This document shows, one piece after another, positions 18,088 through 32,822 of a DNA stretch of 38,915 bases (the first letter of the stretch is position 1; each line of letters opens with the position of its first letter). This DNA comes from Modestobacter sp. Leaf380 (GTDB lineage: Bacteria > Actinomycetota > Actinomycetes > Mycobacteriales > Geodermatophilaceae): positions 148,852-187,766 of the forward strand of contig NZ_LMQC01000025.1 in NCBI RefSeq assembly GCF_001424485.1. The letters are read 5' to 3'. The notes beneath the pieces are model-generated. The model was not told the DNA's origin, ran no database searches, and worked only from the letters and a program-made list of their open reading frames with translations. Position numbers and translations under genes: made by a program.

Positions 18088-19040
18088 CCGCTCCCCTCCC
18101 GTCGCGTCAGCAGGGCCGTCAGCCACGCGAGGTCGACGTCCTCGACCACGCCCTCGGCAACGAGGAACTCGCCGAGCTCGGCCGCGTCCCAGGTCCCCCG
18201 GCGGAGGACCTCCCGGGCGTCGCGCTCCTCCTCCTCGGTGACCTGCGGGCGGTGGCCGGCGGTGTAGGCCATGTCGAAGGAGGCGAAGCCGTCGCGGTTG
18301 AAGTTGTCCAGCACGGCACGCACCCGGGCCTCACCGGTGACGACGTGCTGCGCGATGGAGGCGGCGGTGGACCCCTGCACGCCCAGCAGGACCATCTGCG
18401 CCCGTTGCCAGGAGACCGCCGGGGTGCCCGCCGACCCCGCCAGTGCCCACAGCGACGCCATCTCCTCCTCGCCGACCTGGCGGACCAGGGGGGCCGGCGC
18501 GGCGCGGCGGGGCGGCGGGCGGCGCGAGAAGCGCACCGGGACGGTGGTCATGCGGGCCTTCCACGCCGTCAGGGCCGGCTGCCAGCCCAGCTCGACGGGG
18601 ACCGACCACTGGTCGAGACCGGAGAGGTCGATGTCCAGCAGCGCCCGGTAGGCCTCCTCGGGCAGCGCGGGGTCCAGCCGGACGGAGTGGCCGCTGGCGG
18701 CGTCCTCGACGTGGACCACGTGGGCCCGGCCCCAGTCGGCCGGGTCGGCACGCATCGACTGCAGGGCCGCGACCAGCTCGCCCAGCGACCGCCACCCGGT
18801 GCCCGGTTCCTGCGCGAAGGAGTCGAGGAAGGGGGCCAGGGGGACGTCGAGCACGATCCGGAACGCCGACGTCGGCGGTGGGCCGCCGTAGGAGTGGCCC
18901 TCGACCCCGGCGTCCATCCCGCGGGCGCCGAACAGGTCCTCGATGGTAGCGAGCTCGGCGGTGGTCGGCCCGGTGTCCAGCAGCACCCGCACCTGCAGGC
19001 GACCCACCACGACCGGGGCCGGTGCGGGTGCCCGGGTCAC
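18084..19040 (-). CDS. Protein with IS630-type helix-turn-helix C-terminus, function unknown
   Basis: 318 residues, GTG start overlapping the stop of the CmlA-like gene (GTGA); its own stop overlaps the NRPS-1 start (ATGA). Residues 1-165 form an alpha/beta-looking region I do not recognise (LQVRVLLDTGPTTAELATIE, FRIVLDVPLAPFLDSFA). A basic Pro/Arg linker follows at about 170-185. Residues 205-318 resemble the N-terminal homeodomain-like and winged-helix part of IS630 transposases (RAQMVLLGVQGSTAASIAQHV, RVRAVLDNFNRDGFASF, then a C-terminal FLVAEGVVEDVDLAWLTALL). The DDE catalytic domain is absent and there are no terminal repeats, so this is not an active transposase. DNA binding, perhaps regulation of the cluster, is inferred. 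Its place inside a coupled biosynthetic operon is odd. Confidence 0.7.
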   Translation of the reverse strand: MTRAPAPAPVVVGRLQVRVLLDTGPTTAELATIEDLFGARGMDAGVEGHSYGGPPPTSAFRIVLDVPLAPFLDSFAQEPGTGWRSLGELVAALQSMRADPADWGRAHVVHVEDAASGHSVRLDPALPEEAYRALLDIDLSGLDQWSVPVELGWQPALTAWKARMTTVPVRFSRRPPPRRAAPAPLVRQVGEEEMASLWALAGSAGTPAVSWQRAQMVLLGVQGSTAASIAQHVVTGEARVRAVLDNFNRDGFASFDMAYTAGHRPQVTEEEERDAREVLRRGTWDAAELGEFLVAEGVVEDVDLAWLTALLTRREGSG

Positions 19041-20616
19041 CACCGCAGTTCCTCGCGGACCAGCAGGTGCTCGGCGTGCACACCGCGGTCGGCGCAGGTG
19101 GAGAGGAACTCCTTCACCTGCAGCAACTGGTAGGAGGCAGGGGTGTAGCTGGTCGCCATGACGTGCTGCAGCCAGTCCTCCTGCCCCATCGCGTAGACGT
19201 AGGCCTCCGGGGCGCCCAGCTCGGCCACGACGGCACTGGCCTGCGCGGCGTTCGAGCCCGAGAGCTTGCGGGTGATCGCCATCTTCCGCGGGACCGGTTG
19301 GGTGAACAGCGAGCTGTAGAGCCAGCTCAGCGGCGCACCGTCGCACTCCATCCCGATGAAGGCCATGTCCGCCCGGCCCAGCGTGCGCCGGATCTGCGCG
19401 TACAGCTCGGACTCCAGGCCCGAGGTGTCCGCGCCCACGAACACGTTCCGCCCGGCGATCCGCACCCAGTAGCTGCTCTTGGCACGGATGTCGAGGTCGC
19501 AGTGCTCGCCGAAGAACGGGGCGGCCACGACCGAGCCGCCGGGGAAGGTGATCTCGTCCAGGTCGTCGACCTCCCGCACCCGCATGCCGGCGGCCTCCAG
19601 GAACAACCGCAGCGACGGGTCCTGCCGCTGCCCGCCCCCGTTGCGCGGGACCACGACGGTGCCGACCCGGTGCCGCAGCTGCAGCAGGGTCTCCAGCACG
19701 ACGTGGTCCTGGTGGGCGTGGGTGATCAGGACCAGGTCGATGGTGTCCGGCAGGTCCTCGTAGGTGAACCGGTCGCCCGCCGCGGTGTCGGAGCTGATGA
19801 ACGGGTCCACCAGCACGCTGGCGCCCGGCGCCTGGAGCAGCAGGCAGGCGTGGCCGAAGTAGCGGATCCGGCCGCCCTCGGCGTCGCGGTCGGCCACCGG
19901 GGACCGGTCGGGGGTCAGCAGGCTGCGCAGCAGCTCCTCCTGCCTGCCGTCCCCGATCTCCAGCGCGGCGGCCACCTCGGCCAGCGGCCGGGCCCGCGAC
20001 CGGAGGGAGAACAGGTCGTCGATGCCCGGGTGGTCCAGCTGCAGCGGCAGCTGCAGGTGCCCCGGCGCGGGCAGCCGGGGGGTGCTGAGGATGAACGGCG
20101 GCGACGTGCCGTCGTCCAGGGACAGGTCGACCGACTCACGCTCCCGCCGGTGCACCTCGCTGCGGTAGAGCAGCGGTTCGAGGAACCGCAGCGTGGCGTG
20201 GTGGTCGGTGTCGTAGACCAGCTCGGTCACCCCGCGCAGCTCCGGCGGCAGCAGCGCGTACAGCGGGGACAGGTCGAAGCCCGTGGCTCGGGCCCGCAGC
20301 ATCTCCTCGGCCAGCGTGACCGCTTCGGCGAACGCCAGCGCCACCTTGTCGTCCCGGACGACGGAGTCCCGGAGGTCGGCCACCTCGTCGACCCGCGAGG
20401 ACGGGGCGGCGATGAAGAAGCCGCCCTTCATCTTCGGGTTGGCCACCGCCGCCTCGTGCACCTCGGGGTGCTGCACGAACGAGTCCATGATCGGCAGGAG
20501 CAGGTTCGCCGTCGTCATGGCCCCGGTGACGGGGGCGTACACGTGGGTCCAGGCCACGAACCGGTTGACCAGGCCCTCGATGCGGACGTTGGGCCTGAGG
20601 TAGAGGGGTTCACTGC

Positions 20617-20620
<4 letters not shown>
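19037..20620 (-). CDS. CmlA-like nonheme diiron NRPS beta-hydroxylase (metallo-beta-lactamase fold)
   Basis: 527 residues, nearly the length of CmlA (about 530), the diiron oxygenase that beta-hydroxylates an amino acid bound to the NRPS CmlP in chloramphenicol synthesis. The N-terminal 240 residues form a family-specific domain (VYDTDHHATLRFLEPLLYRSE). The C-terminal half is a metallo-beta-lactamase fold with HAHQDH (His301, His303, Asp305, His306), GEH (Glu372, His373) and GADT (Asp398). As I recall, the metal ligands of CmlA have the same spacing. Other shared stretches are FIGMECDGAPLSWLYSSLF and YVYAMGQEDWLQHVM. A hydrolase role is unlikely given this full-length match. Its ATG overlaps the NRPS-2 stop (ATGA), so it is made together with the synthetase it probably serves. 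Which residue it hydroxylates cannot be read from the sequence. Confidence 0.85.
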
Positions 20621-27072
<6,452 letters not shown>

Positions 27073-27102
27073 GCTCCCCTCCCCCTCCTGCCCGCCGACG
27101 GC

Positions 27103-30100
27103 TCAGGTGCGGACGGCGATCGCCCGCAGCCGTGCAGCCGCGTCCTCGTCGGACATCCCGACCAGCAGCTGCACCACCAGGTCCTCGATCCGCGCGGACA
27201 GCGCGCGGGGCACCCGGGTCTCGAACAGCCCGGCGACGGTCAGGTCGACCTGGAACTGCTCGCGGATCCTGGCCACCAGCTGGACGGCGATCAGCGAGTT
27301 GCCGTTGAGGTCGAAGAAGTCGTCGTCGACGCCCACCCGGTCCAGACCGAGGGTGTCGGCCCACATCTCGGCCACCACCCGCTGGATGTCGTTCTCCGGC
27401 TCGGCGTAGGGCGTGATGAGGCTGCGGACCGCGACCGACGAGCTCGCCTTCGGGGCGGCCTTCATCTGCTCCTCGAGGGCGTCCCGGGTGACCTTGGCCG
27501 CCATCCGCATGCGCTTCACGAAGCTGTCCGGGCAGACGATGACCTGCGGCGCCACGCCCGAGTCCAGCACCTCCCGCAGCATCGGGTAGCCGTCGACGGG
27601 GTCGATGCCGAAGTCCACCTGCTGCGTCCGGAGCATCGCGCGCTCCAGCTTCTGCGAGGTGTGCGGGTCGGCCGCCGACGACTCCGCGGCCGGGGGCAGG
27701 ACGGCCGCGTCGAGGGACGCGGTCGACATGCTCTCGTCGGCGAACTCGAACATGGTGAAGCCCTTGATCGCGACCAGCTCCGCACCGTCCTCGCCGGCCA
27801 GCACGATGTCGCTGCGGATGAGGGCGCCGCTGGTGTCGTCCACGTGCTTGATGTAGCTGTAGAAGCGACGGGGCAGGGGCGCCCGGACGGTGATCTGGTC
27901 GTAGCCGAAGGGCACATGGCTGTTCTGCCGGGCCACGATGGTCTGGCCGAGGGCGTTGGCCTTGTCCAGCAGGGCCGGGTGCAGGCCGAAGTCGGACAGG
28001 TCGTCCAGGAAGGCCTCGTCGAGCTCCACGAGCACCAGCTCGTCGAACAGTCCGTCGTCGGACCGGTCGCCGTGCCAGTGCGCCTTGATGGCGTCGGCCC
28101 ACCGTCGGCCCAGCGTGATGATGTCCTCCTGCGGGCTCTCGGCCTCGTCCTCGTGGTGGCACACGGCCCGCCAGGCGTCCAGGTCGTGGTGCGGCGCGGT
28201 GTCCCGCGGCCCGGGGCCCACCCGTCCGGTGGTCAGGCGGGCACCGTCCGCCGGGTCGACGACGGCCACGTCGTAGACACCTGCCGGGCCAGGGGTCATG
28301 ACGAGGTGCACGGTGCGCCGCTCGTCGAAGGAGACCGGCTGCGCGAAGACGATGTCCCGCACGAGCGCGGTGTCCGCGCCCGTCACCTCCTGGTAGGCCG
28401 CCCGCACCATCTCCACCAGGCTGGTGCCCGGCAGCGTGGGCCGCCCCAGCAACCGGTGTTCGTCGGCGACCCAGTCGGCCGTGGTCAGCGTCTTGACGAA
28501 GACGATCTCGTCACCGCCGGCGCCCAGCAGCCGGCTGCCCAGCAGGGGGTGCGCCACCTTCTCGTAGCGGTGCCCCTGCTCGAAGGACGCGAGCATGTCG
28601 GGCAGGTCGATGTCGGCCGCCATCCCGACCTTGGCCCAGATCGGCCAGTTGATCGTCACGACGTGTGCCCGACCGCCGCTGCGGCTGCGGGCCCAGGAGT
28701 CCATCACCGCGTTGGCCGCGCAGTAGTCGAACAGGCCGTAGTCACCGGTGAAGACGGCGAAGGTGGAGTAGCAGACCACCAGGTCGACGTCGTCGCCGAA
28801 GACCTCGTCGACGGCCAGGGTGCCGAACACCTTGGGGGCGAGCACGTCCTCGGCGTCGTCCGGCGACCGGGTCTCCACCATCCCGCCGCCGGTGATGCCG
28901 GCCGCGTGCAGCACGCCGTCGACGGGTCCGAAGGCGGCCTCGGCCTCCCGACGCACCGCCGCGAGCTGCTCGACGTCGGTGACGTCGGCCGCGACGACGA
29001 GGACCTCGCCACCCAGGGACTCCATCTCCTGCACCGCCCGGATGCGGGTGGACTGCACGGTGTCGGGACCGTCCAGGACCTCTGCCCAGTGCTCCCGCGG
29101 AGGCAGACCGTTGCGGCCGAGCAGGACCAGCTTGGCCTGGTGCCGCTCGGCCAGCTCCCGAGCCATGACCAGCCCGATCCCGCCGAGCCCGCCGGTGATG
29201 ACGTAGACCCCGCCGTCCCGCAGGGTCGGCGCGTCGGCGGCGGGCCGGGTGAGGTCGACCTGCTGGTGGGACCAGGTCCACCGCTTGCGTCCGCGGTAGG
29301 CGACCATCGGTTCGGCCGCGTCGGAGGTGACCTCCCGCAGCAGCTGCTCCACGCACGCCGCACCGGCACCGGTCGGGACGTCGACCGACCGGCAGGTGGT
29401 GGCGCTGAACTCCTTGGGGAGCAGCCGCACGAAGCCTTCGACCGCGTTCTTCACGGGTTCGACCGTCTCGGTCCCGACCACGTCCTGCATGTCGCTGGTG
29501 AGCAGGTAGAAGTCCGTCGGGGGTGCGGCGGCGTTGGACGACACGGCCTGCGCAGCGGCCAGGATGCTGAAGAAGCCGCGGTCCAGCCCGTCCCGCGCGC
29601 GGCCCATGGCCGTGGCGCCCTCCAGCTCCCCGGCCAGCCAGCCGTGCACCACCTTCAGCCGGGGGGCGCCGTCGGCGAGGGCCGCGGTCAGGACGGCGGA
29701 GTAGTCCGCCACCTCCCGGGGCCGCACCGTGCAGGTGTCGCCGTCGACGCCCTGCTCCGCGCCGGCCCGGACCGCGACGACCCGCGCACCGGCCGCCCTC
29801 AACCGGTGCGTCAGCTCACCGACCGCGGCGGTCCCGGTCGGCTCGAGGACGACCCACACGGCGTCGGTGTCCACCGGTCCCGGGGTCGGCAGTGCGGTCT
29901 CCTTCCACACCGGCACGTAGTAGGGGCCGGTCTCGCCGTCCCCGGTGTCCCCGGCCTGCTCGACGCCGGTCCCGGCGGTCCGGCGGCCGTCCAGCCACAG
30001 CCGCTGCTTCTCGAACGGCACCCGCGGCAGCGGGATCCGGTGCCGCGTCTCCCCCGACCACAGCGCCGGGACGTCCAGGCGCGCGCCGGTCTGCCACACC

Positions 30101-32634
30101 TGGCCGACCGCGGACAGCAGCACCGCCGTGTCCGACTGACGCTGCTGCGGGTGCCGCATGGCGGGGACCGCCAGACCCTGCTTGTCGGCCGGGAGCTGGC
30201 GGCGGACCAGCCCGGTCAGCGTCTGGCCCGGGCCCAGCTCCAGCACGACCTGGCCGGCGTCGCACAGCACCTGCGCGGCGTCGGAGAAGCGCACGGCCGA
30301 GCGCAGGTGGGCCGACCAGTACGCGGGGTCGACCGCCTGCTCGTCGGTCAGCCAGGCGCCGGTCAGGTTGGACAGGACCGGGGTCTCGGGCGCCCGGCGG
30401 GGGACCCCGGCCACCAGCTCCTCGAACCGGCCCAGGACCGGCTCGACCATGGCCGAGTGGAACGCGTGGGAGGTGAGCAGGACCCGGCCCTCGATCCCCT
30501 GGAAGCGCAGGGTGGCGGCGAACCCCTCGATGGCCTGGTCGGTCCCCGAGACCACCGTCAGGTCCGGCGCGTTGACCGCGGCGACGTCCAGGTCGGCGGG
30601 CAGCATCGGCGCGAGCACGTGCTCGGGCAGCGGGACCGCCAGCATCGAACCGCCGGGCAGCTCCTGCATCAGCCGCCCCCGGTCGGCCACCAACCGCAGC
30701 GCGTCGCGCCAGTCGAAGACCCCGGCCACCGTGGCGGCCACGTACTCGCCGATGCTGTGGCCCACCACGGCGTCGGCCGCCAGGCCCCAGCTCTGCACCA
30801 GCCGGGCGAGGGCGTACTCGACCACGAACAGCGCCGGCTGGGTGAACTCGGTGCGGTGGATCCGGTCGTCGGTCCCCCCGTCCTGGTCGCCCGGGTACAG
30901 CACCTCCCGGACGTCCCAGCCGACGTGCTCCCTCAGCACCTCGGCGCAGGCGTCGACGCACTCGGCGAACACGGGCTCGTCGTCGTAGAGCTCACGGCCC
31001 ATGCCGGGGTACTGCGCCCCCTGCCCGGGGAAGGCGAACGTGACCGGCCGGGTCACCCCGCGCGGCGGCACCACCCCGGGTCCGGGCTGGGGGACACCGG
31101 CCGCCAGCCGCTCGGCGGCGTCGGTCCCGTCCGTGGCCACCAGGAACCCCCGCACCGGTCGGGCCGTGCGGCCGACCGCGAGGGTCCAGGCCGCGTCGGC
31201 GAGGTCCTCGGGCCGCTCGCGCAGGTGGGCGCCCACCGCGACCGCGTTGGCCTGCAGCCCGGTGGGGGTGCGGGCCGAGAGCAGGACGAGCTGGTGCCGG
31301 CGACGGGGCGACGAGGACGGTGCGGTCTGGGGGGACTCCTCCAGGACCAGGTGCCCGTTCGTGCCGCCGACGCCGAAGGAGCTGACGCTGGCCCGCAGCG
31401 GGCCGGACTCCGACTTCCAGGGGGTGAGCTCGGTGTTCACGTAGAACGGCGAGGCCGGGAAGTCGATCTGCGGGTTGGGCTCGTCGAAGTTGATGGTGGG
31501 GGGCAGCACGCGGTGGCGCATGGCCAGCACGGTCTTGATGACCCCGGTGACGCCGGCCGCGGCGCCCAGGTGCCCGACGTTGGTCTTGACCGACCCGATC
31601 CCGCAGTACTGCGTGCGGTCGGTGTGCTGGCGGAAGGCCCGCGTCAGGGCGTTGACCTCGATCGGGTCCCCGACGTAGGTGGAGGTCCCGTGGGCCTCGA
31701 CGTAGGAGATCGTGGAGGCGTCGACCCCGGACCGCTGGAGGGCCTGCGTGATGGCGCCGACCTGGCCGTCGATGCTCGGGGCGGTGAAGGCACCCTTGTC
31801 GGCCCCGTCGTTGTTCAGGGCGGTGGCCCGGATGACCGCCAGCACGGTGTCGCCGTCGGCGAGGGCGGCGTCGAGCCGCTTGAGCACCACCACGCCGGCG
31901 CCGCTGCCGAAGACGGTGCCGCGGGCCTTGGCGTCGAAGGTGCGGCAGTGCCCGTCCGGTGAGTAGAGGCCGCCCTCGCTGTAGAAGTAGCCGGACACCC
32001 GAGGGACGAACTCCTCGACCCCTCCGGCCAGCGCCATCTCGCAGTCGCCGTTGCGCAGCGCCTGGGAGGCCAGGTGGATGGCCGTCATGGACGTGGAGCA
32101 GGCCGTCAGGCAGGTGAGGGAGGGGCCCCGCAGGTTGAGCCGGTAGGACGTCCCGGTGGCCAGGTAGTCGGCCGTGTTGGCGATGTTGGTCGAGAGCTGC
32201 CCCATCAGCGCCACCACCTCGGGATGGCGGTTGACGTTGTCCTCGAGGTAGGTGTTGAGCCCGGTCCCGCCGTACACGCCCACCCGGCCGGGGTAGGTGG
32301 CGGCGTCGTAGCCGGCGTTCTGCAGCGCCGTGTCGCACTCCTCGAGGAAGACCCGGTGCTGGGGGTCGAGGATCTCGGCCTCCCGGGGGCTCATCCCGAA
32401 GTACCCGGCGTCGAACATCTCCGCGTCCTCGGTGACCGGCGCGGCCTTCACGTAGTCCGGGTTGGCGATGGAGGTCTCGGGGACGCCGGACTCCCGCAGC
32501 TCGTCATCGCTGAAGAAGGTGATGCACTCGACGCCGGCGACGATGTTGGCCCAGAACTCGTCGACGTCCCGGGCCCCCGGGAACCGCCCGGCCAACCCGA
32601 TGATGGCGATCCCCGTGTCTTCCCCACCGCTCAC
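27103..32634 (-). CDS. Type I PKS module, order KS-AT-KR-DH-T
   Basis: 1843 residues. KS is about 5-430 (active Cys179 in TACSTS, His315 in EAHGTST, His355 in KTNVGHL). AT is about 530-830 (FPGQGAQ; GHSIGEY with Ser627; HAFH at 723-726, the pattern linked to malonyl-CoA). KR is about 1140-1340 (GGLGGIG; Ser1290, Tyr1304 and Asn1308 in YCAAN). DH follows at about 1360-1630 (HxxxGxxxxP at 1393-1402, DEHRLLGRPTLPGT; second motif LHPALLD with Asp1557). The carrier domain is at the end (DLNGNSL, Ser1780). There is no enoylreductase, so one C2 extension with reduction and dehydration to an enoyl group is predicted. DH after KR reverses the usual DH-KR order. The GTG start at 32634 follows ggaggg, and the protein begins at the KS with no loading domain, so it should receive a chain from another protein. 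Confidence 0.94.
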   Translation of the reverse strand: MSGGEDTGIAIIGLAGRFPGARDVDEFWANIVAGVECITFFSDDELRESGVPETSIANPDYVKAAPVTEDAEMFDAGYFGMSPREAEILDPQHRVFLEECDTALQNAGYDAATYPGRVGVYGGTGLNTYLEDNVNRHPEVVALMGQLSTNIANTADYLATGTSYRLNLRGPSLTCLTACSTSMTAIHLASQALRNGDCEMALAGGVEEFVPRVSGYFYSEGGLYSPDGHCRTFDAKARGTVFGSGAGVVVLKRLDAALADGDTVLAVIRATALNNDGADKGAFTAPSIDGQVGAITQALQRSGVDASTISYVEAHGTSTYVGDPIEVNALTRAFRQHTDRTQYCGIGSVKTNVGHLGAAAGVTGVIKTVLAMRHRVLPPTINFDEPNPQIDFPASPFYVNTELTPWKSESGPLRASVSSFGVGGTNGHLVLEESPQTAPSSSPRRRHQLVLLSARTPTGLQANAVAVGAHLRERPEDLADAAWTLAVGRTARPVRGFLVATDGTDAAERLAAGVPQPGPGVVPPRGVTRPVTFAFPGQGAQYPGMGRELYDDEPVFAECVDACAEVLREHVGWDVREVLYPGDQDGGTDDRIHRTEFTQPALFVVEYALARLVQSWGLAADAVVGHSIGEYVAATVAGVFDWRDALRLVADRGRLMQELPGGSMLAVPLPEHVLAPMLPADLDVAAVNAPDLTVVSGTDQAIEGFAATLRFQGIEGRVLLTSHAFHSAMVEPVLGRFEELVAGVPRRAPETPVLSNLTGAWLTDEQAVDPAYWSAHLRSAVRFSDAAQVLCDAGQVVLELGPGQTLTGLVRRQLPADKQGLAVPAMRHPQQRQSDTAVLLSAVGQVWQTGARLDVPALWSGETRHRIPLPRVPFEKQRLWLDGRRTAGTGVEQAGDTGDGETGPYYVPVWKETALPTPGPVDTDAVWVVLEPTGTAAVGELTHRLRAAGARVVAVRAGAEQGVDGDTCTVRPREVADYSAVLTAALADGAPRLKVVHGWLAGELEGATAMGRARDGLDRGFFSILAAAQAVSSNAAAPPTDFYLLTSDMQDVVGTETVEPVKNAVEGFVRLLPKEFSATTCRSVDVPTGAGAACVEQLLREVTSDAAEPMVAYRGRKRWTWSHQQVDLTRPAADAPTLRDGGVYVITGGLGGIGLVMARELAERHQAKLVLLGRNGLPPREHWAEVLDGPDTVQSTRIRAVQEMESLGGEVLVVAADVTDVEQLAAVRREAEAAFGPVDGVLHAAGITGGGMVETRSPDDAEDVLAPKVFGTLAVDEVFGDDVDLVVCYSTFAVFTGDYGLFDYCAANAVMDSWARSRSGGRAHVVTINWPIWAKVGMAADIDLPDMLASFEQGHRYEKVAHPLLGSRLLGAGGDEIVFVKTLTTADWVADEHRLLGRPTLPGTSLVEMVRAAYQEVTGADTALVRDIVFAQPVSFDERRTVHLVMTPGPAGVYDVAVVDPADGARLTTGRVGPGPRDTAPHHDLDAWRAVCHHEDEAESPQEDIITLGRRWADAIKAHWHGDRSDDGLFDELVLVELDEAFLDDLSDFGLHPALLDKANALGQTIVARQNSHVPFGYDQITVRAPLPRRFYSYIKHVDDTSGALIRSDIVLAGEDGAELVAIKGFTMFEFADESMSTASLDAAVLPPAAESSAADPHTSQKLERAMLRTQQVDFGIDPVDGYPMLREVLDSGVAPQVIVCPDSFVKRMRMAAKVTRDALEEQMKAAPKASSSVAVRSLITPYAEPENDIQRVVAEMWADTLGLDRVGVDDDFFDLNGNSLIAVQLVARIREQFQVDLTVAGLFETRVPRALSARIEDLVVQLLVGMSDEDAAARLRAIAVRT

Positions 32635-32669
32635 CGTTCTGCCCTCCGGTTGCACACTCGACTGCGACG

Positions 32670-32684
32670 GTCGACCAGGTCGAC
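32670..32684. promoter_or_regulatory. Inverted repeat near the PKS start
   Basis: gtcgacc (32670-32676) and ggtcgac (32678-32684) form a perfect 7-1-7 inverted repeat about 36 to 50 bases upstream of the PKS GTG. This is a plausible operator position. GTCGAC-rich words are frequent in such GC-rich DNA, so chance is possible. Confidence 0.3.
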
Positions 32685-32755
32685 ACCGGGCTCCGGGGTT
32701 GTCCGAAGCCGGACGTGAGGAGTGTCGACGTCCGTGCGGGCCCGACGACAGGGCT

Positions 32756-32771
32756 TGGCGACTAGTCGCCA
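32756..32771. promoter_or_regulatory. Perfect 16-bp palindrome, candidate operator
   Basis: tggcgactagtcgcca is a perfect palindrome lying about 122 to 137 bases upstream of the PKS start. Read on the minus strand with one flanking base, ctggcgactagt differs by a single base from a site in the exporter/mbtH divergent promoter region (34969-34980). Recurrence in front of two cluster transcription units suggests the binding site of a dimeric regulator. Confidence 0.45.
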
Positions 32772-32822
32772 GGACCTCGCCGGGCACCCCGCCAGGACCC
32801 CGTCGGACACCCCGCGCACGGG

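Larger units (their letters stand above)
32635..32822 (-). promoter_or_regulatory. Upstream region of the PKS-NRPS operon
   Basis: The 188 bases between the MFS-rhomboid stop and the PKS start must contain the main promoter of the biosynthetic operon, unless transcription reads through from the exporter gene. They hold two symmetric elements (32670-32684 and 32756-32771, listed separately). I see no clear sigma -35/-10 pair and no terminator hairpin for the exporter gene. Confidence 0.5.

Noticed and set aside
10186-18267. Long plus-strand open frames antisense to NRPS-1
   Set aside because: Same GC-bias effect. The sense strand has a complete set of NRPS motifs and ribosome sites; the antisense translation has none.
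18084-19040. IS630 insertion sequence
   Set aside because: Only the helix-turn-helix part is present. No DDE domain, no terminal inverted repeats, no target duplication, and the gene overlaps both neighbours.
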